NCBI GenBank assembly: GCA_963281155.1
Contig: CAUJLY010000002.1
Span: forward strand, 3,472,001-3,536,000
Direction: 5' to 3'
DNA: 64,000 nt
Origin: Rhabditophanes sp. KR3021
Lineage: Eukaryota > Nematoda > Chromadorea > Rhabditida > Alloionematidae
The position numbers and the translations under genes are program-made. Positions 25,401-35,700 of this stretch are shown here, piece after piece (position 1 is the first letter of the stretch; each line of letters starts with the position of its first letter). The notes beneath the pieces are model-generated. The model made no database searches. It saw only the letters and a program-made list of their open reading frames with translations, and had not been told where the DNA came from.

Positions 25401-26332
25401 CAAAAGTTACACCATCAGTCAATCATCACCTTTGAAGAATAAAAAGGACAAATCAAAGAAGGATAAGTCTAAGAAAGAAAAGAAGGATAAGAAGAAAAAG
25501 AAATCAGGAAAGGAAAGCGAGTCCAGTTCATCTTCTGATTCATCCGATGCTGATATTGTTGATGAGAGAAGCAAAGTTTTGCACAAGCACCATAATACTT
25601 CACCGTATGAAGTAGTAGGATTGCAAAAGGCCACAGACATCGAACAAATTCCCTACAGTAAAGAAGATCTTGACGAGACACCAGCTAATGAGAGCATTAT
25701 CATTAATACTACTCACCATCATGCCAGCAATGTGCCAGAAGAAATTAATTCTCCTCGTTCCATTACAATTAGTCCAGTTCCAGGCGGCAAAACTGAAGAT
25801 CAAAGTACTTGTGCTCATGAAAATGCATTCTCCGACTCGGAAAATGGGTGCTCCCGTTTCAATACTTGGAAGGAAATTCAAACCGGACCTGAAATTGTAA
25901 CGGAGGAGTATGATGAAGATGGAAATAAAATTATTAAAACTGTCAAGACACAACATATCAAGACAATTACCCAAAAAGAAACTTTCCAAACAGTTGATAT
26001 TCCACTTGACGAGTTGAAAACAATGATGAAATTACAGGAAAAAGAAAATGGAGCAACTCCTAAAGAAATAATTGCGAATGAATCGTACACAATCGGAAAT
26101 TGCACTGTTGACACGATCAAAGTAAGTTTTTTACTTCTCCTTCTTTTTAAACAAACAACTTGTTTTTCAGTACCGAGGCGTCAAAGATGGAATGATTGGA
26201 AACCACACGTTCCATAAAATTTCTTACGTTAATGAATATGCTACCGACTATGATGCCCTTCTTGATAAAGCTATTTTGGAAAGTACTGACGTAAATCAGC
26301 AAGCCATCGTTGAGAAAATGGAAACACATTAA
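22413..26332 (+). CDS. Protein 4.1-like FERM protein, paralogue B (complete)
   Basis: Eight exons (22413-22562, 22615-22785, 23405-23673, 23719-23959, 24000-24091, 24138-24219, 25262-26121, 26171-26332) give about 675 residues, the usual size of a compact 4.1 protein. The FERM domain covers residues about 30-320: F1 with MVHFLDGTKMTYHV, F2 with KFFPQEPEIL and DITRYLLFLQVREDIL, and F3 with VCASSINIYRN and the CVEYHCFFRL end. The FERM-adjacent motif FGSKRFSYKGRTQFQSKMH follows. Next come a Lys-rich then Ser-rich linker (spectrin-actin-like position) and the C-terminal domain TWKEIQTGPEIVTEEYDEDG. One A must be added at the A-run 24167-24171 to join the FERM end to the FERM-adjacent motif. Introns 22786-23404 and 24220-25261 both carry antisense genes. 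It lies in tandem with paralogue A, so a duplication is likely. Confidence 0.9.
22786..23404 (+). mobile_element. Spliceosomal intron hosting the first HNH gene
   Basis: The host intron runs from GAA|GTAAGT to TTGTTATAG|GTA in phase 0. It splits a highly conserved FERM stretch between F1 and F2 (EFKFE|VKFFPQEPEIL). Insertion into conserved coding sequence is typical of homing elements. The intron ends are ordinary spliceosomal signals. I see no group I or group II core, and the available non-ORF length (about 80 bases) leaves no room for one. Confidence 0.7.
22823..23358 (-). pseudogene. HNH homing endonuclease, antisense in an intron of protein 4.1 B (one frameshift)
   Basis: The minus-strand reading starts at ATG 23358. 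It gives a NUMOD4-like segment (VEWRRIFYNG then YNVSNLG), an HNH core with the classic form IDHINHNRKDNFVNNLKWVT followed by SQENVKK, and a C-terminal helix-turn-helix of NUMOD1/IENR1 type (SIVRVAESVGVVASTVANYI). This is the architecture of phage and organellar HNH homing endonucleases that nick DNA at intron insertion sites. One base is missing near 23238 (TTGGTA where TTGGGTA restores VSNLGIF). That is either a true inactivating deletion or an assembly error, since the rest is open to the stop at 22823. The ORF fills the 619-base host intron almost completely, ending 37 bases from the donor and starting 46 bases from the acceptor. HNH and both Asn/His positions are intact. Confidence 0.85.
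24220..25261 (+). mobile_element. Intron of protein 4.1 B carrying a decayed antisense gene
   Basis: A 1042-base intron in phase 1, from GGAC|GTATGT to GCCTTAG|GTACC. It splits the conserved YKGRTQ motif of the FERM-adjacent region. Paralogue A has the same codons uninterrupted (YYGRTQ, about 232-252), so the intron is specific to this copy. Confidence 0.75.
24340..25055 (-). pseudogene. Decayed antisense gene: basic/acidic N-terminus plus zinc-ribbon-like end
   Basis: On the minus strand, IKRKGSPLSTLSWLKKPKG leads into DVIVLSSGNDEPEEV and an acidic-basic stretch that ends at 24793. Further fragments in shifted frames read KVWTRNTITFN, SDCMKLITKSPEIYKQI and ALTEEL. A final piece has paired cysteines, CFVCTNQKCQKHYVIA and RRECPNC, as in a zinc ribbon. 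Two features are shared with the intron relic at 58949-59864: the VI(V/I)(L/I)S..DE.EEV acidic motif and the KVWTxNxITxN segment. It is therefore probably a relic of the same family of intron-borne genes. No complete frame remains. Confidence 0.55.
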
Positions 26333-26493
26333 GTGTACTTCAAAATACTTATACAAAATATAAATATACTTTTTAAGATCTTAGCAAAATATTAGCATTT
26401 TTATTACTAATTATTATATTTGGAATTACATTTGTAATATTATCTTAATTAAAATTTCATTTTATATCAAATTATTATGCTTGCAATTTCATT

Positions 26494-26670
26494 TTATATG
26501 ACCACAAAAATATTATGTTTACGAAGAATAATAGTAAGGGGTAGGAAGAGTAATAAGAAAGCAGCATAATTGTAAACAACAATGATTGTATCAAAATCAA
26601 ATGATTTCATCTCATCCAATGCATCACAAGTTAACTGTTCATAGTATTTTCTCATGTACATAATATTCAT
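26494..26670 (-). CDS. Possible small single-span membrane protein
   Basis: A 58-codon minus-strand frame starting at ATG 26670 has a charged N-terminal half (KYYEQLTCDALDEMKSFDFD) and a C-terminal hydrophobic helix (VVYNYAAFLLLFLPLTIIL). It lies in a 1.2-kb spacer between protein 4.1 B and the four-span protein. The rest of 26333-27527 is AT-rich with nothing recognisable. Composition looks protein-like, but length and lack of homology keep this uncertain; it could be the last exon of a longer gene. Confidence 0.3.
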   Translation of the reverse strand: MNIMYMRKYYEQLTCDALDEMKSFDFDTIIVVYNYAAFLLLFLPLTIILRKHNIFVVI

Positions 26671-27527
26671 TTCGACAAATGTTTCCGTCAAAGATGTCTT
26701 TTTAATTTAAATATATCTTTCACATTTACAAGCATATTTTATTTTAATTTCGATATCTCACAAATAGACCATTACCATGTCAAATTATGTCATATTTCAC
26801 AAGTATCATTTACTCTTCTAAGTTTATTTAAATTAGCTAAACTGTTTAGCTAGCCACAAAAAAGACATTCTTCAATGCTTTTCAGAATTATAAGTTTAAA
26901 ATGTTTGCAAAGATATTGTTTACACGTTTGCCAATCTAAAAATACATCTCACTAGACTTTAGTAAATTTCGCTATATTTAATAAAGTTATAGTCCATCCT
27001 ACCAAAATATTTTTTCTATTTTAATTTTAGAAAACATTTGCTATTCTTGATTATATAGATTTGTGGTGGAAGCAAGCGATTCTATTTTGTTGTCATATTC
27101 CGTCAAAACAATTCAGATATGCATGGAAAAGCTTATATTGTAAGTTGGGAAATTATCTTGGTCATGCTTTATAATGGTTGTTGATTGTAAAGTCAAAGGT
27201 AGCAATAAAAAAAGTTTAATAGAGCTATTAAATACATTATTTTGACTTGATTGTTAACTTTTTACATAAACAATTGTCGATGGCTTGATATTATCAAAAA
27301 TAGAATTTTGTCCGCTTATCGTAATGGTAAATAGATAATGTGAGTAGTAAACTTTGTTTCAAAACAAAGGCTTCCTTTATTTAACTAGATGACTATTCAA
27401 ATCTATAAGATTAAATTACATGTAAAGATTAATCTTCAATTTTGTTTAAAAAACAAATTTTAAGCGGCTGTTCTTGTAAATTGATATGAAAATGAGACAT
27501 TGAAACAAATTATGAATTTTAATTAAA

Positions 27528-28122
27528 ATGTTACAAATTATGATTTTTCAGGGGCTTTTTTTGGTATGCTGCTTAACAAATTTAACAATAAGTGCAATAT
27601 TGCTTTTAACACTCGTTAAAGCATACATGAGTTCAAATAAACCCGCTTGGCCAATATTACTTGCATTTTCAATTTTTATCTTGCTTACATTTTCCTTATT
27701 TGTTGTTTATTTGATGTATAGAACATCTAAAAGGCAAATATTTCTCGTTTTAGCAGTATCATTTACTGTAAGTTGGAAACAGGAAATACTTTACGGAAAT
27801 AACTTTAAACAATTTTCAGATTGGACAATTTTTATGTGCCCTCGTTACATCAATTGCTTTAATTGCCGAAGATAATTACCCAACTTCCGTTACTTTCGAT
27901 AGAGATCCAATTGGTTTCATAGAATCTCATCGCTGGTTGTCCGTTGCTTTTTGTTTAATTATAATTCCAATATTTGCCATTCAAATTTTTGTAATTAATC
28001 GCCATGCAAGCAAAGATCAGTCTGTGAGATTGTCAAACTATTCGAAAGTTGAATCGCATACTTTAAGAAAAGATACTCCATACATTAAGAATGCCAACAA
28101 TATTCGAAAATACGAAATTTAA
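27528..28122 (+). CDS. Four-span membrane protein of unknown function
   Basis: Two exons (27528-27767 and 27820-28122, with a 52-base intron) encode about 180 residues. There are four hydrophobic segments: QGLFLVCCLTNLTISAILLL, ILLAFSIFILLTFSLFVVY, FLCALVTSIALIA and FCLIIIPIFAIQIFVI. A short polar C-terminal tail follows. I do not recognise the family; tetraspanin CCG motifs are absent. The ATG is followed after 21 bases by TTTTTCAG, so the first codons could instead be the end of an intron, with the true start in an upstream exon. Confidence 0.55.
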
Positions 28123-28719
28123 AATAATATTTTTGTACAATTACTTTTCTATTCACAATCAATCTATTTTTGTATTTTATGTCATTTTTAGACAAATTGG
28201 TTCGTACATCAAAAACAACTATTTCAAAGTTTCATGCTTAATTAATACTAGTATCGTAAACATGCCTTTTTAGCAGAAACCAAATTATTTATTCAAAATG
28301 TTGTTGAATATGCGAGATAATAAGGCGAAATGGGAAGGAATTTGTCAATTCTATATGAATCTTTCCATTACGCTAATATACCAATTGATAATCTTTAAGC
28401 GTTACCATTATGTATATTTGTTTAATAAACATTGCGTTATATGATGTAATTTACGTGTATAATTGAATAATATGAACTCATTGAACTTCCTCACCTTTTC
28501 TAATTATTGGTTGTGTAACTATGAACAAAAACTAATGAAACATACAATTATTTTATTACCAAGTATGTAAATAATTGGTTAAAGTTAAATACACAGGTGT
28601 TTTAGGATGTCTGTTATGACTTTATAATTATCCCAATTTCATTAAGTAATTTTATTTAAAATATAATATTAATCTAGGCAGCGAGGCTTTAGCTTTAATT
28701 TTATTAGAAGTTAATTTGT
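28123..28719. other. AT-rich spacer
   Basis: About 600 bases between two membrane-protein genes on the same strand. I see no ORF, repeat or RNA gene. It presumably holds the 3' end of the first and the promoter of the second. Confidence 0.5.
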
Positions 28720-29695
28720 ATGAACACTTTTTTTTCTATCCTTTTTTGGCTTTACGCTGTACTTGCAATTATTGAGGTGTCATTGCTTACATTTAATTTG
28801 GTTTACTTGAAGTTTAAGACTTTTAGAGAAAGTAGCAACAAAAGTTTTTACCAATTATTAAGACCAATAATAGTGTTCAATGTTCTCCAAATTATTTCAA
28901 TGACGCTTAGTCATGTCTTTCCAAATTATCTTATTTATTCCTCGTACTATGAACAATTGCGATATGGTGAAAAAAATGTGGCAATTTTATTGTTTTTCAC
29001 AAATGCAACTACTTTAATGCCTTTAATTAGTGTTTTATGGGTTTCGATAAACATATTGTCAGGAATTATTTTAGGAGAAAAGTGGCATAGATATATTTGG
29101 ATGTTTTCAAGGGTGTTTTTAAAATGGATCACGATAATTGGTTCATTTATATTAGTCACACCAACTTTCATAACTAAGGCGATAATCGCACCTATTCCAA
29201 CAGCTACAAACCCAGATGGTTTTATGATAATTTATCCAGAGTGGTTGCTTGAAGGATACGATTATTATTCCCTCTTAATGTGGATTTCAAGTATTTCCCT
29301 TGGAATAAGCATATTTTGCGTAGTTTGTTCAACTTTATTATGTCTATTTGTGCCATCAGTAAGAAATAATCCCAATTTTCAAGAAAATGTGAGAATAACC
29401 ATATTTAATGGTACAATGGTTTTATCCTACGTAGCTTATATTATTTTTTATGTAAGTATGCTTGTCATCAACAAGTAATTATCCTTTTTAGACAATACAT
29501 TATAATTATGTTAGTTCAAGCAAGGATATTAATGAATATCTTAATTATCTGCGGTATATTCCATTTACCACGCTATTATGTGCTGCACCAACTTCAATAT
29601 TCCTGCCTCTTATCTCTAACAGATATCAAGAAACAATATTTAAGTTATTTAAGAGGAGACCGAAAGTTGCACCTGCTGTTGGGGAAGTTAAATAA
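28720..29695 (+). CDS. Nematode-type seven-transmembrane chemoreceptor
   Basis: Two exons (28720-29451 and 29492-29695, with a 40-base intron) encode about 311 residues with seven hydrophobic spans. The first lies at residues 5-28 (FWLYAVLAIIEVSLLTFNLV). The last lies at about 262-290 and reads YIPFTTLLCAAPTSIFLPL, followed by ISNRYQETIFKLFKRRP. The short basic tail and the TM7 pattern resemble nematode serpentine receptors of the Srg superfamily, which act as sensory or developmental GPCRs at the plasma membrane. Subfamily assignment needs a profile search. Ligand unknown. The gene looks intact. Confidence 0.65.
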
Positions 29696-29769
29696 ATATA
29701 TAAAACATCTTTATTCTTTAATATTCGGTTAAATAAAATATTGATATGAATTAATGAGTGCTAAGTACA

Positions 29770-30643
29770 TCAATAGGATTCTCTTTTTGGGCCCCTCATT
29801 TCAGTTGGAAGTTCTTGATAGCTCAATGTTTTGGCATTAACTGCAATGTCCTTGAGTGCTTGGATTGCTGGACGATGAAGAACTTTAATAACAGTAAAGT
29901 GTGATTTGATGTATTCTGCATCAATGTGTTGGAAGCGAACGTATTTTAATAATCTTTCTAATACTTTAGCTCTTTCCTCGGAGTCAATGGGCAACTCCAT
30001 GTGAGAGTGGAAATTGTTGCTATAACGGATCAAAACATCGATCAAATCTTTTTCGTTGATGTTAATTCTGTCATTCTTAATTAAGTCCAGGACGTGTTCT
30101 TCCCTAAATAAATAAAAAAGGGTATGCTTGTGAACGATACCAAAGTTTTCTAGCATGTAATCTCTGACCTTTTTCTTTGTTAGCATTATTAACCAAGATG
30201 CTGCTGTTGAATTGAAGAAAAAGTTTAAGGACATTAGATTCACTGATGTGGGGCAATGTCCGTGCATATGCAGTATTTAAGACCTCTTTGAAGGAAAAAT
30301 AGTCAAGAAGACGCAAGAATTCCGGAATCTTGGCTTCATAAATGGCGCATTTTCCCTTATAGAGCAATTCAAGTAAGTTTCTAAAGGGTTCTCTTTCAAA
30401 TTGAAATGGATCCATTCCCTCAGTCATATCAAGTTCTGATTCCAACAAATTCTTCCAATACCCTGAATTGGCCTTCATAACATCCTTGTGAACGCTGTAA
30501 ACAACTGGCTCAGAGTCAGGATCGTCTTGAAATTTTATTTTGAGATCACCTTGGTTAAACCGAAACTCGTTGTCCAATTCGCGGAATACTTTAATTTTTT
30601 CGTTCTCTTCGGCATTTATATTAATCATTCTAGAATTGTACAT
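29770..30643 (-). CDS. BTB/BACK-domain protein
   Basis: About 290 residues. The BTB fold (residues about 25-130) includes YSVHKDVMKANSGYWKNLLE and an ELLYKGKCAIYEAKIPEFLRLLDYF stretch. A BACK-like helical region then follows (SESNVLKLFLQF then RDYMLENFGIVHKHTLFYLF). Such proteins commonly act as substrate adaptors for cullin-3 ubiquitin ligases, although this one has no Kelch or MATH domain. One extra T in the T-run 30170-30174 (A-run on the coding strand) breaks the frame between the BTB and BACK parts. Removing it gives a continuous domain, so it is probably an assembly error. A 25-base intron would also restore frame but would delete part of BACK. Divergent from NUP54, 274 bases apart. Confidence 0.75.
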
Positions 30644-30917
30644 TGTGCGACTATAAACAAACTTAATACAATTAAAATGAGTGAGATTGATTGGAATATG
30701 AATAATACAATCACATTACAAGCAATGGTACAACGCTTATAGCAATTATTGTGAATGAAGGCGATGATACATGCAGATGATTTGTCATCTTATTTAATTG
30801 AAAGGAACATATGTTCTTTGCCGAATACACTTTATTCCAACCAGAGAAAAGCGATCGTTGTGTGAAATTGATGTTAAAAAAGCATTCGAAATATATTTAA
30901 ATTGTTATTAAGATATC

Positions 30918-32293
30918 ATGTTCGGAAATGCAAGTCTGCCCGCTTCAGGCGGTCTATTCAACACCAAACGTAAGTAAAAATAAAATTAACTATTTTTGAA
31001 ATATTCTCTTTAGCAGCTGCTGGTCCTGCCTTGTTTGGGTCAACTCAGGCGAACACGACCACAACCAGTAATTTGTTAAATACTAAGTCAATTTCAAAGC
31101 CAGTTACGATGAATGATATAGTCCAAGGATCTGAGTCTTTGGTACAATCTCTTACTAATCCTGAGTTGTTTGGAGATAAAAGAGATGAAATTGTTTCAAA
31201 GCTAAATCAAATTTGTGCAGCTGCCGGTGTTTCGAAAGGATATTATAAGAACGGGGCTAATCCAGTGGAATACACTCCCCAGGGAATTTTTTATCGCTTC
31301 AAATCTGTCGGTTACAATAGACAGCCAAACTTTAAGGATAGCGATGGAATGATTGGAATGGTCATACAAGCAACCCTAGAGGCCATGTCATCTAGCGAAC
31401 GAAAACAAAAGTTTCTTGATATTTTGTATATCATCCTGGGGAGCAAACCTACACTTCATGCTCACTTGGAAGGTATGCGTACTTTAAATGAAACGTGCAT
31501 TGAGATTGTTCTTTATGTTAAAGAAAAGGGAATGGGGAGAATCGGAGCTAAAGAATTAACTAAATACTTCAACCAAGACCCTCAAATGAAACAATTGCGC
31601 GAGCAATTATGCTGTGAGCGGGTTGTGGCCAAAAGTCAGGTCTCCGAGCAAGAATTAAATAATTACCTTAAACTGACACCTCCCGGCTTTGATGCTAATT
31701 TCTGGCAACAATGCCTCAGTGAAAACCCAGATCCCACTGTCTTTATACCCTATCCTATCCGTGGGCACAATGAACTCTGTGACAGACAAACCCTCCAAGT
31801 CAATGAAGTCAACCACCAAGAAGATAGTATCGTCGATCTAAGAACTCGTCTTCACAGTGTCCAGAATGAAGTTGCCCAAATGCAAAATGAATACAATGCC
31901 TTCAGACAAACAAAAAAACACTTATCTCATCGTCTTTTGAAGTTACTAGCAACCCAAACTTTGATGCATAAATTTGGTCGGACAATTGATAGTGACGATG
32001 AAAGGTTGAATGCCAAGTTGGAAATGATTAGTGCTCATCTGAATACTACAGGTCAAATTAAAGATAAAGTGGTTGATATTTTGAGAAAAGTTGAAACAAA
32101 TACTGACGTATGGAAAGATCAAAAAATAGCTCTCCAAAGGCAAAAGAGGGAGACTCTAAATGCTAACTTACATTCAGAGGATGCCAGTAAAATCAAGATA
32201 TATTTAACACGCTGCAAGCATTCTCTCGACGAATATTGTGCTGCTTTGGAGAAGTCCCAGAGCGAACTTAGTATTTTGAATTCTGGACATTAA
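30918..32293 (+). CDS. NUP54: Nucleoporin NUP54 (central channel, Nup62 complex)
   Basis: Two exons (30918-30969 and 31014-32293) encode 443 residues. A short N-terminal FG region (MFGN, ALFGS) is followed by the conserved alpha/beta region, with GIFYRFKSVGYNRQP near residue 115 and LHAHLEGMRTLNETCIEIVL. A C-terminal coiled coil of about 180 residues binds Nup62 and Nup58 in metazoa. The FG region is much shorter than in vertebrate NUP54. The phase-1 junction is C|CA. The ATG at 30918 is the first in frame after a short leader. The gene looks intact and should act at nuclear pores. Confidence 0.9.
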
Positions 32294-32709
32294 TTATGAA
32301 CTTTCTTTTTTGCGTTGGGGTATTTTTGTGTTATTCCTGATATTATGGAGTTATAAACAACCGAGCCTCTTATTGCATAAATATTTTTTGTCTTTTATTC
32401 TTATCTTTAATTTCAAAATAAAATGCTTTCTTAATTGAAGCTGTTTACTAAATTAAGTACGGATACTAGTTTACAACAATAACTATCAAGTCTATAAGTA
32501 AATAACCATTTTGTGTTTTATACCTATTAGTGACTTTCATTTCAAAATAGAATTTTTTAAATGAAACTGTTTATTAAATTAAATGCTGATATAAATTTTA
32601 CAAGAAAGGATATTATAAATTCGAATCACCGATATCTTTATACATTTTTGGACAACAACTTGTGAGATCAATTAACTTCTGCAAAAAATTTATTGAAGAT
32701 GTTGTAAAA
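32294..32709. repeat. Convergent 3' spacer with an imperfect direct repeat
   Basis: Between the ends of NUP54 (+) and the cyclase (-), a stretch of about 75 bases at 32405-32485 (ATTTCAAAATAAAATGC then AGCTGTTTACTAAATTAAGT) recurs imperfectly at 32538-32602 (ATTTCAAAATAGAATTT then AAACTGTTTATTAAATTAAA). No gene is seen. Confidence 0.5.
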
Positions 32710-35700
32710 TTATTTTGGAGCTAAAGGTGGGTAAAGCGGCAATTCTCCCTTTCTACCAACTAACAGAAAGGTATCCATTCCAGCATCAACTCCTTTTACT
32801 TCGATATGATCTCTAAATTCAAAATCATATCTATCAACTAGTAAATCTTTGGTATGTTCAGAAACTTGAATTCTATTTTCTACACCTGTCGAATACATCC
32901 TGGAGGCAATGTTTACTGTGTCTCCCAATATATCATAGTAAAGTTTTGAGTTGCCAAGAACGGCTGCGGTCACGGGCCCTATATTATACCCAAACTTGAC
33001 AATAAAATCGAAATTTAAAAGATCTTCATTGAAATCATTCAAAACACTTTGAAGGCTTAATGCAAACTCCATTAATTGGTACAAATGCTCATATGGATGC
33101 AAACTTAAACGTCTTCTGTCAGGGTTCAGCCCACTTGCTGCCATGTAAGTACTACCAATTGTCTTAATTTTTTCAATGTGGCAAAATTCTGGTCGATCTA
33201 ATAAATCGTCAAAATCTCCCATGATTTCATTTAACACACGAATGAACTCTCTTCCACCCTCAAAATTTTCTTCATACATTTCATTCCAATTAGTTATTGA
33301 GGCAAAAATGACTGCAACCATGTTGTGATTTTCAGAGTATTTTGTTTCAAGTCTCATCGTCTCAACTACATGCGGAGGAATAATATTTGTTAGAAGCCAA
33401 TCAGCTTGATCTTTTACATGTTGCATCTTTTGGGTGTCTCGTTTGGCCTGAACGTCTCCATAGAAAGACATTCTAAATCCAGCTTCATATTGATAGTTCA
33501 AGAAAGCAACTAATATTACTGCAAGCGTCACATCAACTACCAACTCCCATACAAATAAAGGTGATCCAAAATGCTCATATGCCCAATTTGGCTGAGTTGT
33601 ATTACATTGAATAGTATCATTAAAAGTGCCAAACTTCTGGCTTGTATTATTTTGTTCGATGATATCATTTAAATTATTCTGACACATCACTGTGACAACT
33701 ATAAACATGACGGCGATAACGATCGCTTGGAGAGTTTTGGGCCAACAACCTAATTTAATTAACGATTAATAATAAGAAGTCTATTTTAATGAACAGTAAT
33801 GAACAAATATTGGTTATTTAGGAGAATATTTGCAGTTTCCTTTATATTTATTTTTAACCTACTCAATTGGCTGAAATTGCAGTGTGCATAAATGACAGTT
33901 AAGATTACAAAACTGAAAACCAATCTTTGCCTTATACTTGCTATTGGATTACATATTGAATCTGGAGTATCAGTATTTGAACAGAATGGTAGTATAAACA
34001 AAGCCATACCGAATGGAAGTGCTATAAGCAGCAAACCCAATATGTGTCTTAAATGCCAATGATGTAATTCGGGTATAAATAACTGAGTTGAGAGAATTGG
34101 CATTCCGATTAAACAAATAATTACAATCAAAAATATTGTAGCCAAAGCTGTGTAAATATATAATGTCGTAGTGCTTGTATTGAAATTGAGTAATATTACT
34201 ATTTTGGAAATAACAAATATCATTGCGCAAATAGCTAAATCAACAAATAAAGCGGAATATTTTAATTTTGAAGTGGACTGATCATTTCTGTCCTCAGCAT
34301 CTAAGATCAATTTACGATTGCTTCCTTTGCGGCTTGAATTATCTTGGCATTTCTTTTTGTAACCTTCGATTAATTGTTAATTAATATTGCAAAATAATAT
34401 TTAAGAATATAAAAAATTCGTTTTAATTATGTTTTAAAAAGACAATGATTGCTGACATTCAAATTTGCCTCACTTATAAAGGTGTTTATATCTCATTCAA
34501 GTTAATATTTTGACTATAAAACGACAATTATCAGATAGCTCAAATCAAGAACGGTCAAGCAAAATCAACAATGTTGATGCAAGTGCCTTGTTAATAAGAA
34601 GTTAAGCAATAAGAGAAGATGTCAATGCAGAAGGTAAGTTATCAACTATCAACCATTATAATCAAATTGACAGTGGTAGAAGTATTGAGTTAATTATTGC
34701 AACGTGTCTCAGCAAATAAGAACACTGATTTGCCATTGAATGAGGAATCTGAAGTGACTCTAGAAATAGAGTATATGTTGATAGTAGGAGATATCAAAGA
34801 TAATTTAGAAAGAATGCAGTGGCGCTTTTTGAAAGTTTTGATGATGGGCCTCCAATAGATTATCATGAATTTTGTGTCAAAAGAATTAATGGATATGGAG
34901 TCGGGATAATTCTCTAGAGTCATACTTTTTTGGAGTTCAAATAGGAGCTTTTTTTGTTGATAAAAGTTGAGGAAAGAAAACAATCTAGGAATCTGAATTC
35001 GGGGAGTTTGTTATATGCGTAATTAGACAGAAAGAAATGAAGGAAAGGCAGATATCGAATGCCTCTTGCATGTCTAAGAATGTTAAAACCAGGCTTCTTG
35101 ATTACATTTTAACTACCAAACTTTAGGAGATTCATCCCCTTGAATGACAAAGAGACAAGAATTATGGATATTTTAGACAAATTGTAGTCTTCTATTGTGA
35201 CTGGAAATGAAGCTCTAGCATTTGAATATGCTATCATATTGGATCTTCAAAGTGTATTGACAAACATCGACGGATCGGGACAATCGAACGATGTTATGCT
35301 CAGAAAACATCCAGAAACTGTCAAAGGAATCTCTGAGATGGTCACAGGCAAAATATATTTTTCTTTAAAGATACTTCTCAATAATATTCTGCTAATTTAA
35401 TATCTGTTGTCTCTTTTAATTAATGTTTTTGATATTCAACAACTCTTATTTTGTGTACATTTTTTGATTGTTTTTTACTTACCTAAAATAAGAATTAATA
35501 TTAGTTAAAACGAGCTAAGACTTGCCTTCTGCAAAATGAGATCTGTATTCGTCTTCAATTGAACTTTCAACAAATTTAAGTGTCCATCTATTGAGAGAAT
35601 CTTCATGCATCCAAAACCCATCTCCTTTTTTAATCTTCGGTTTATTCTTATTTTCTTTATCACTGCCATCTCGATCAGAATCTCTCTCTCGTTGAACGAA

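Noticed and set aside
25419..26120. Several minus-strand ORFs over protein 4.1 B
   Set aside because: Shadows of the Lys/Ser-rich linker and C-terminal domain on the plus strand.
30085..30200. 25-base intron in the BTB gene
   Set aside because: It restores frame but would remove part of the BACK helices; a single-base run error keeps the domain length normal.
35197..35400. LEDGF/TFIIS-N-like helical domain in the mobile-intron gene (ILDLQSVLTN ... PETVKGISEM)
   Set aside because: The helical pattern is suggestive, but no diagnostic residues are present; left as unknown.
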